Of a stretch of DNA of 21,055 bases, positions 16,617-21,055 are shown piece by piece. The DNA is from an uncultured Muribaculaceae bacterium (GTDB taxonomy: Bacteria; Bacteroidota; Bacteroidia; Bacteroidales; Muribaculaceae): assembly GCA_910578095.1 (NCBI GenBank), contig CAJTOZ010000037.1, positions 1 through 21,055 of the forward strand, written 5' to 3'. Both the position numbers and the translations under genes were made by a program. Positions within the stretch are counted from its first letter, which is position 1. Every line of letters begins with the position of its first letter. Below the pieces are notes generated by a model, which saw nothing but the letters and a program-made list of their open reading frames with translations, had not been told where the DNA came from and searched no databases.

Positions 16617-16973
16617 TCAGTGCGCACGCAGCTCGCAGCGCAATCGCCAGAAAGACTTTTCCTCGATGAGCTTCTCTATGCGCCTGTCTTTCTCCCTCAT
16701 GTAATCCACCAGCGCCGAAAGGTCGGGAAGTGACTCGCGGGCAGGCTCGCCCATGGAACGCACCATCTCTCCACGCCCCGTTAGAAGCCACTCGGGATTC
16801 ACCCACTCAAATGCGTGAACGATTTTATTTAGAAAATCAAAGCTCGGTTTATTGCGACGGAGCACACATACCGACCTAACAGTCTGGTCTGCTATGCCGA
16901 TTGCGCGAGCAAATGAGGCGATATTGAGCTTTTCGTGCTCAATAATCATATTTATTCGTTCGTTAATTTCCAT
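16617..16973 (-). CDS. Small XRE-family helix-turn-helix regulator
   Basis: A 118-residue DNA-binding protein. The ATG at 16973 is preferred; the frame is open 36 codons further, but those residues look non-coding. Residues 17-50 form the helix-turn-helix (NIASFARAIGIADQTVRSV), followed by FEWVNPEWLLTGRGEM (55-70), the phrase typical of CI-like/XRE repressors. The C-terminus (about 90-118) is a charged helix suited to coiled-coil oligomerisation (MREKDRRIEKLIEEKSFW); there is no peptidase domain. It lies divergently from the collagen-like lipoprotein gene with 222 bases between their starts, so regulation of that gene or of itself is possible but unproven. Targets unknown. Confidence 0.85.
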   Translation of the reverse strand: MEINERINMIIEHEKLNIASFARAIGIADQTVRSVCVLRRNKPSFDFLNKIVHAFEWVNPEWLLTGRGEMVRSMGEPARESLPDLSALVDYMREKDRRIEKLIEEKSFWRLRCELRAH

Positions 16974-17011
16974 CAAATTCTCAATTTTATCACTCAAAAA
17001 TTTGCTCAAAT

Positions 17012-17019
17012 CAAAAATA
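17012..17019 (-). promoter_or_regulatory. Candidate -7 box for the XRE regulator
   Basis: The minus strand reads TATTTTTG, which fits TAnnTTTG, 39 bases before the ATG at 16973. No -33 TTTG is visible at the usual distance. Confidence 0.35.
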
Positions 17020-17054
17020 TGTATGATATTTGCAGCTGAATTGTAGTTTATGTA

Positions 17055-17195
17055 TGCGAAGATAATCTTTTCGCAGCACATTCACCTTATGTTTAACACA
17101 TTTTAAACGCACTAAAAAGCACAGAGATTTACCAACTCTTATCCATCCCAAAGCAACGAGTAAACCACTCATTTTATAATTAATTAATTACACAA
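17055..17195 (+). promoter_or_regulatory. Leader/promoter region of the collagen-like lipoprotein gene
   Basis: Contains a small inverted repeat (TGCGAA 17055-17060 with TTCGCA 17070-17075), a weak -7-like TATGTTTA at 17089-17096, and an AT-only tract with TAATTAATTAATTA (17177-17190) just before the ATG. There is no Shine-Dalgarno sequence; an A/T-rich unstructured leader is how strongly expressed Bacteroidetes genes usually recruit ribosomes. The transcription start cannot be fixed from sequence. Confidence 0.4.
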
Positions 17196-20100
17196 ATGAA
17201 AAAACCAATTCTTCCGATTGCTCTCATCGCACTGATGACTGCGGGTGCTTCGATCGGCTTCTCGTCCTGCAAGGACTATGATGACGATATCAACAACCTG
17301 CAGCAACAGATAAATGAGAACAAATCGCTGCTCGAGACCCTGAAAAGCAAGGTTGAGAGCGGTAGCGTCATCACAAGCGTGACCAGCGATGGCGCAGGCA
17401 TCAAAATCACTCTCAGCAATGGCGAGACCTACACCGTGAGCAACGGTAAGGACGGCGCTACCGGCGCCGCCGGCAAGGACGCTATCGTCTGGACCATCGG
17501 CGAAGACGGCTTCTGGTATCAGGACGGCGTCAAGACCGACTTCCCCGCACGTGGCCCGCAGGGCGACAAGGGTGAAACCGGCGCTACCGGTCCTCAGGGT
17601 CCCCAGGGTCCTCAGGGCGACAAAGGCGAGCAGGGCGACAAAGGCGATACAGGCGCAACTGGTCCTCAGGGTCCTCAGGGTCCCCAGGGTCCTCAAGGTC
17701 CTCAGGGTCCCCAGGGCGACAAAGGCGATCAGGGCGCGGCCGGCATCTACTACGAGCCCGGCGAAGACGGCTACTGGTACAAGGTTGACCCCGCTACCGG
17801 CAAGCGTGACAAGACCAACAACATCTGGCGCGCTTCCGACGACAACGCCCTCACGGCTATCGTTAAGGACGGCTTCCTGACCATCTACAACCTCAAGGAC
17901 GCCAACGGCAACGCCACCACTTTCACCATGAGCATCAACGGCGAACTCCGCTCCATCGTATTCCGTCCCGAGCTCTATCTCGACGGCGTGGAAGGCACCC
18001 GCTACGCTTATGCTCCCGGCGTATACCTCAACGCCACCAAAACCAAGAAGACCGGTACGGCCAACGGTTCTGCCTACGAAATCAAGAACGGTAGCGCATG
18101 GAAATACGCTCCCTTCAGCCCCATAGGCAACCACGGCTACTCCATCGCTTCCAACGACACCATCAGCTTCGATCTCAACCCCTCCAACGCCAACCTGAAG
18201 GGTGTGGACTTCGGCTTCACCGCCATCCAGAACATCGAAAGCGTGTCCCGCGCAGCTGCTGCTCTCGGTCTCACCGAGGGTCGCGAATGGAAGAATGAGA
18301 ACGGCGTGCTCATCATGCCCGTGACCGCTTCCAACACCGAGAACCTCGCTGTTGCCAAAGACCAGCTCCCCGTGACCTCGCTCAAGGCCACTCTCGAGAA
18401 CGGCGGCAACGTGAACTCCGACTACTTCTCGCTGCTCCTCGCCACCACCGAGTTTGAGGACATCTTCCTCGACAACAAGGTGTCGCTGATGGCCAACGCC
18501 ACCGCAGCCGATCGCGAGCTCAAAGACCTCGGCACCCAGGCTATCGAAGGTGTTTCGGTTCTTCCCATCCTCTACAACAATGTGGATGGCTTCAACCTCA
18601 AGGAACACATCCTCGTAAGCTTCACCACCACCGACCTCGTAGGCAAGACCTTCTCCGGCAAGCTCACTCTCGCTCAGCTTGAAGAGAAGTGGGGTCTCAC
18701 CGCCCAATTCGGCGACCTCCACTACCTCCTCGGCAACAGCGCTACCGAAGAAAACGCATTCCTCGACATCACCGAAGACGGTGTGCTCACCGCACGCTTT
18801 GTCAAGGAAGCAGGTAAGGATCCCGTACTCACCGACGGTTCCGCCGCTGCCAAGTCGGCTCTCGGCAAGCTCCCCGTTGTAGCTGTTACCATCATGAACG
18901 GCAACAACGTAGTGCTCGCAGGCTTCGTGAAGTGCGAAATCACCGAAGAATCTCAGGTTGTTAAGCCCAGCCAGGAAAGCACAGTTATCGCTACCAGCGG
19001 TCTCTATCCCATCCTCTGCACCGGCGACGACTTCACCACCAACTGGGATCAGTTCGCTCAGCTCTTCGCTACCCTCGGCTGCTCCAAGGACTTCTTCACC
19101 CAGAACTACAAGTGCGACAACTTCACCTACGTGAAGAGTGGCGACAACTTCGTCAAGGAGACCAAGTACGGCACACTCGCCTACGGCTGGGATACCACCA
19201 ACCCCGCTACCACCACCATCCTCACATGGGATTACTCCACTGCTGCTGTACAGAACATCCTCAGCGACAAGCAGGGCACTGTAACTCTCTACACCAAGTT
19301 CACCTACGGCTCGCGCACCGTATTTGTCGGCATGACCGTCAAAGTGGCCGACAAGCCTGAAATCTCGCTCGGCTCGCTCAAGCCCGGCTACAAGAAGGGT
19401 GAAAACCACGTGATGATGAACGTGCCCACCATCCGCTCGGGCAACAGCGTTCTGGATTTCGAAGCTAAGGTTGAAAACTACTACAACGGCGACCAGATCA
19501 AAGTCACCCTCACCTCCGGCGCTCCCTACACCCGCGCCATGATCACTGAGAATGGTCCCACATTCAAGTTCTCCACCAACGGCCAGATGAGCGGCGTTAA
19601 GCCCAACACTGCCGGCAACGAACTTATCCACACCGCTACCGGCGATGTTATCGCTACTCTCGCCGCCGACGGCACCGTAGCTTACGGCAACTCGAAGAAG
19701 GCTCTCGAACTCCTCAACAGCGGTACCAACCCCTGGGCTGTAGTTAGCATCAACTACACCTATGGCACCTGCAACCTCGAGTTCGGCAAGATCGAGAACA
19801 AGGACCTCAAGATCGAATTCATCCGTCCCGTAGACGTACTCGCAGGCAGCAGCCTCACAGTGAACTACGACGGTGTGAACGTCAAGGCCTTCCAGCTCGG
19901 CTCGCTCTTCAACATCTTCGAAACCGTAGGCAACAACAAGCTCTTCCTGCCCGACGGCAAGAGCTTCAAGGACAACCAGGGTCTCTACGAATTCTATGAC
20001 GTTCAGAGCGTTGACATCGACCTCACCGCTTGCCAGACCTACATGGACGTAACCCTCGTCGACGCCAACGGCAACGATGTAACTCCTGTAGCCGGTACCA

Positions 20101-20282
20101 AGTACAAATACAATGCTGTTGACATCAGCAACGTAGCCGACCTTGGCAACTACAGCATCCTCTTCGACTACAACACCGAAACCCTCGTTCACGAGCAGAC
20201 GGTCAACGTCAAGATGGTTGTGAACTACAGCTGGGGCAGCCAGTCCGTGACAATCCCCGTCACCCTCAAGCCCTACAAGTAA
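17196..20282 (+). CDS. Large collagen-like surface lipoprotein (DUF4988-like N-terminus)
   Basis: A 1028-residue predicted lipoprotein. The signal peptide ends with the lipobox GFSSC (Cys25); the next residues, KDYDDD, form an acidic lipoprotein export signal that in Bacteroidetes directs transfer to the cell surface. A short coiled coil (about 30-55) and a VTSDGAGIKITLSNG/YTVSNGKDG segment match DUF4988-like N-termini. Residues 120-182 are 21 uninterrupted Gly-X-Y triplets, ten of them directly in GPQ runs, flanked by GEDGFWY and GEDGYWY. The remaining 845 residues are beta-rich without a recognised domain. Codon use is extremely restricted (no TTA, CTA or TCA across 17187-20192), unlike its neighbours and suggesting very high expression. 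Likely a structural or adhesive surface protein; function unknown. Confidence 0.93.
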   Translation: MKKPILPIALIALMTAGASIGFSSCKDYDDDINNLQQQINENKSLLETLKSKVESGSVITSVTSDGAGIKITLSNGETYTVSNGKDGATGAAGKDAIVWTIGEDGFWYQDGVKTDFPARGPQGDKGETGATGPQGPQGPQGDKGEQGDKGDTGATGPQGPQGPQGPQGPQGPQGDKGDQGAAGIYYEPGEDGYWYKVDPATGKRDKTNNIWRASDDNALTAIVKDGFLTIYNLKDANGNATTFTMSINGELRSIVFRPELYLDGVEGTRYAYAPGVYLNATKTKKTGTANGSAYEIKNGSAWKYAPFSPIGNHGYSIASNDTISFDLNPSNANLKGVDFGFTAIQNIESVSRAAAALGLTEGREWKNENGVLIMPVTASNTENLAVAKDQLPVTSLKATLENGGNVNSDYFSLLLATTEFEDIFLDNKVSLMANATAADRELKDLGTQAIEGVSVLPILYNNVDGFNLKEHILVSFTTTDLVGKTFSGKLTLAQLEEKWGLTAQFGDLHYLLGNSATEENAFLDITEDGVLTARFVKEAGKDPVLTDGSAAAKSALGKLPVVAVTIMNGNNVVLAGFVKCEITEESQVVKPSQESTVIATSGLYPILCTGDDFTTNWDQFAQLFATLGCSKDFFTQNYKCDNFTYVKSGDNFVKETKYGTLAYGWDTTNPATTTILTWDYSTAAVQNILSDKQGTVTLYTKFTYGSRTVFVGMTVKVADKPEISLGSLKPGYKKGENHVMMNVPTIRSGNSVLDFEAKVENYYNGDQIKVTLTSGAPYTRAMITENGPTFKFSTNGQMSGVKPNTAGNELIHTATGDVIATLAADGTVAYGNSKKALELLNSGTNPWAVVSINYTYGTCNLEFGKIENKDLKIEFIRPVDVLAGSSLTVNYDGVNVKAFQLGSLFNIFETVGNNKLFLPDGKSFKDNQGLYEFYDVQSVDIDLTACQTYMDVTLVDANGNDVTPVAGTKYKYNAVDISNVADLGNYSILFDYNTETLVHEQTVNVKMVVNYSWGSQSVTIPVTLKPYK
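17553..17741 (+). repeat. Collagen-type Gly-X-Y repeat tract with near-identical 9-bp units
   Basis: Encodes 21 consecutive Gly-X-Y triplets (residues 120-182). The nine-base unit GGTCCTCAG (Gly-Pro-Gln) recurs with only third-position changes, three times near 17589-17615 and six times near 17661-17714, and GGCGACAAA/G (Gly-Asp-Lys) recurs between. Such tandem identity makes copy-number change by slippage or unequal recombination likely, in multiples of three triplet bases, which would keep the frame. Confidence 0.9.
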
Positions 20283-20330
20283 TTCGAGTTGCTCAACATA
20301 AGCGTACTCAGTTGATATAGTTGAAACCCG

Positions 20331-20374
20331 GGAGGGAGGACGATACTCACCATATTATCCTCCCTCCTTTCTAT
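20331..20374 (+). terminator. Probable terminator of the collagen-like gene
   Basis: A perfect 10-bp stem (20331-20340 GGAGGGAGGA with 20358-20367) and a 17-base loop, followed by TTTCTATT. It lies 48 bases past the stop codon. The T tract is interrupted, so termination may be partial. Confidence 0.65.
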
Positions 20375-20403
20375 TCCATCACTTCCCCGTGGCAGGGACA
20401 AAT

Positions 20404-20411
20404 TAGGTTTG
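20404..20411 (+). promoter_or_regulatory. Candidate -7 box for a small RNA
   Basis: TAGGTTTG matches TAnnTTTG exactly. Transcription would start near 20418 and meet the strong hairpin terminator at 20463-20494. No good TTTG lies at the -33 position (TTCC at 20383 is the nearest). Confidence 0.35.
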
Positions 20412-20417
20412 GTACAC

Positions 20418-20494
20418 TTAAATTCTCATTAACGATAGCATGTAGTTCCTACACGGGGAACCGGCGGCCGGAGTGTAGTCCGGCCGCCTTTTTT
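20418..20494 (+). ncRNA. Candidate small RNA of about 75 nt
   Basis: Bounded by the exact -7 box at 20404-20411 and the intrinsic terminator ending at 20494. It contains a 5-bp hairpin TGTAG-TTC-CTACA at 20441-20453 and the terminator stem, with an A/U-rich single-stranded 5' part that could pair with targets. It matches no RNA family I can recall (not 6S, 4.5S or tmRNA). Alternatively the terminator is simply a second stop for the surface-protein transcript. Confidence 0.3.
20463..20494 (+). terminator. Strong rho-independent terminator
   Basis: A perfect 9-bp GC-only stem (GGCGGCCGG 20463-20471 with 20480-20488), an 8-base loop (AGTGTAGT) and six T (20489-20494). Oriented for plus-strand transcription. 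An additional 9-bp inverted repeat, TTCCCCGTG at 20383-20391 with CACGGGGAA at 20452-20460, abuts it. Confidence 0.85.
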
Positions 20495-20574
20495 ATTACC
20501 CTGTGCGCACGCCCAGGACTGCGCCTATTACAAGCGCCCGCCACAATCATCAGCACCAACACTATCGCTACATA

Positions 20575-20614
20575 AAAGCGTGCACGCCCCATCCTCAACC
20601 GGCGTGCACGCTTT
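20575..20614. repeat. Perfect 14-bp inverted repeat
   Basis: Arms 20575-20588 and 20601-20614 (core GCGTGCACGC) around a 12-base loop, without a T run beyond the three T of the arm. It is followed three bases later by another palindrome, at 20618-20636. It could be a weak terminator for either strand or an RNA or protein recognition site. Confidence 0.75.
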
Positions 20615-20617
20615 GCC

Positions 20618-20636
20618 ATAGCCTCCCGGAGGCTAT
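20618..20636. repeat. Near-perfect 9-bp palindrome
   Basis: ATAGCCTCC (20618-20626) and GGAGGCTAT (20628-20636) around a single C. It is too tight for a full hairpin loop, but fits a dimeric protein site or an 8-bp stem with a 3-base loop. Confidence 0.7.
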
Positions 20637-20701
20637 TCCACAACTGAATTATCCCGGCACAAGCTGAATTTACGGTGCATAAAATCACCACAAGTTCTCA
20701 T

Positions 20702-20777
20702 GAGGATACAGAAGGCCCTATAACGCGTTCCGTATTATAGGGCCTTCTGTATCCTCGCTATATCAGGTTGTATCCTC
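20702..20777. repeat. Perfect 22-bp inverted repeat with a third half-copy
   Basis: Arms 20702-20723 and 20735-20756 are exact reverse complements around an 11-base loop (CGCGTTCCGTA). The outer eight bases, GTATCCTC, appear again at 20770-20777, 21 bases after the right-arm copy (two helical turns). No T run follows on either strand, so it is not an ordinary terminator. Confidence 0.85.
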
Positions 20778-20853
20778 ACAATACACCGCAATTTCGGCTT
20801 ATGAGATTATCCCCACATAGACACCGAGGTTTGGGAGCTTCAATTGTAGCTAA

Positions 20854-20895
20854 ACAACGTAGCCGGCATCGCTTTGCGATGCCGCGTATGGTTGT
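20854..20895. repeat. Hairpin with 9-bp core stem
   Basis: CGGCATCGC (20864-20872), loop TTT, GCGATGCCG (20876-20884) form a perfect core; outer arms ACAAC (20854-20858) and GTTGT (20891-20895) can extend it across an interior loop. AGCCGG flanks the left stem and recurs at 20897-20902. Confidence 0.65.
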
Positions 20896-20912
20896 CAGCC
20901 GGATTCACATGT

Positions 20913-21039
20913 CAAAGGCCATAGCTACGCCCCCGCATTGAGAACAGAACTCCGGGTATTCTTACGGATCATCATTAAAAAATATGATTATCCGCAAAAA
21001 TACCCAAGGTTTTATTCTCAATGTAGGGACGTGCCTTTG
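20913..21039. repeat. Compound hairpin of about 130 bases
   Basis: Nested complementary blocks in order: CAAAGGC 20913-20919 with GCCTTTG 21033-21039; CATTGAGAA 20936-20944 with TTCTCAATG 21015-21023; GGGTATT 20954-20960 with AATACCC 20999-21005; CGGAT 20965-20969 with ATCCG 20990-20994; ATCAT 20971-20975 with ATGAT 20984-20988. Together they fold into one long interrupted stem. Nothing marks it as a known transposon end or riboswitch, and the window ends 16 bases beyond it. Confidence 0.7.
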
Positions 21040-21055
21040 GCTACAGTACATGACA

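Larger units (their letters stand above)
20283..21055. other. 773-base gene-poor region rich in inverted repeats
   Basis: No reading frame here is convincing on either strand. The stretch holds two terminator-like hairpins (20331-20370, 20463-20494), a candidate small RNA, and further inverted repeats at 20575-20614, 20618-20636, 20702-20756, 20854-20895 and 20913-21039, plus a near-palindrome centred on CAATTG (20836-20851). No tRNA, rRNA, known riboswitch or transposase is recognisable. The individual elements are listed separately. Confidence 0.7.

Noticed and set aside
16606..16627. GTGTGCAC/GTGCGCAC inverted repeat over the stop of the XRE regulator
   Set aside because: One mismatch, short, and no T run on the minus strand; not convincing as a terminator.
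17184..20192. 1002-codon open frame antisense to the collagen-like gene, predicted protein rich in Val, Glu and Gly
   Set aside because: It is in exact codon register with a clearly real lipoprotein gene and has no signal, domain or ribosome entry of its own; it arises from the absence of TTA, CTA and TCA codons in the sense gene.
20449..20691. 80-codon minus-strand frame in the hairpin region
   Set aside because: It crosses two inverted repeats and a strong plus-strand terminator, and only a shorter internal start gives a plausible signal; kept only as a low-interest finding.
20804..20814. DnaA-box-like TTATCCCCACA, possible replication origin
   Set aside because: It has two extra bases relative to TTATCCACA, stands alone, and neither dnaA nor dnaN nor an AT-rich unwinding element is present.
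20383..21039. Possible CRISPR array or tandem repeat locus
   Set aside because: The repeats are inverted, different from each other and unevenly spaced; no repeated unit with regular spacers exists.
20913..21039. Integron attC site
   Set aside because: The stem is compound and of suitable size, but the conserved R-site triplets and the integron cassette context were not seen.

Overview
The window looks like a chromosomal segment of a GC-rich gut Bacteroidales bacterium, most likely of the Muribaculaceae (S24-7) type. The evidence is a serine palmitoyltransferase (sphingolipid-producing Bacteroidetes), the type IX secretion protein PorQ, a CotH-kinase protein with a Bacteroidales-type C-terminal tail, a DUF4988-like surface lipoprotein, and genes with no Shine-Dalgarno sequence but with TAnnTTTG-type -7 boxes. 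The family assignment is inference. No transposase, integrase, phage gene, CRISPR array, rRNA or tRNA was found.

Layout. 1-1451 (minus): a DedA membrane protein, ribulose-phosphate epimerase (ATGA-coupled to it) and the first 34 codons of a further gene that leaves the window. 1624-1992 (plus): a very small secreted protein with an outer-membrane-like C-terminus. 2006-4548 (minus): a GtrB-like glycosyltransferase translationally coupled to a polytopic DUF6056-like membrane protein, probably a lipid-linked sugar transfer pair. 4679-7081 (minus): a large secreted CotH-kinase protein with its own promoter and terminator. 7179-9088 (plus): an outer membrane barrel-like protein and an acyltransferase-3 membrane enzyme, closed by a perfect hairpin that also serves the converging gene. 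9163-10350 (minus): serine palmitoyltransferase. 10467-12052 (minus): trpS followed by a one-base-overlapping thioredoxin-fold lipoprotein. 12134-16453 (minus): porQ, an alpha/beta hydrolase and a glycoside hydrolase family 2 enzyme, all exported. 16617-16973 (minus): a small XRE-type regulator, divergent from the last gene.

17196-20282 (plus) is the most striking gene: a 1028-residue predicted surface lipoprotein with a coiled coil, 21 consecutive collagen-type Gly-X-Y triplets flanked by two copies of a GEDG(F/Y)WY motif, and a large beta-rich C-terminal part. Its codon use is so restricted that the in-register antisense frame stays open for 1002 codons, which points to very high expression. 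The 773 bases after it hold no convincing gene but contain at least seven inverted repeats: two terminator-like hairpins, a candidate small RNA of about 75 nt, a perfect 22-bp stem and a compound hairpin of about 130 nt. This gene and its structured 3' flank are the best candidates for something undescribed.

Taken together, the window is dominated by cell-envelope functions: surface protein, type IX export, lipid and glycan modification, and sphingolipid synthesis, interspersed with housekeeping genes (rpe, trpS).
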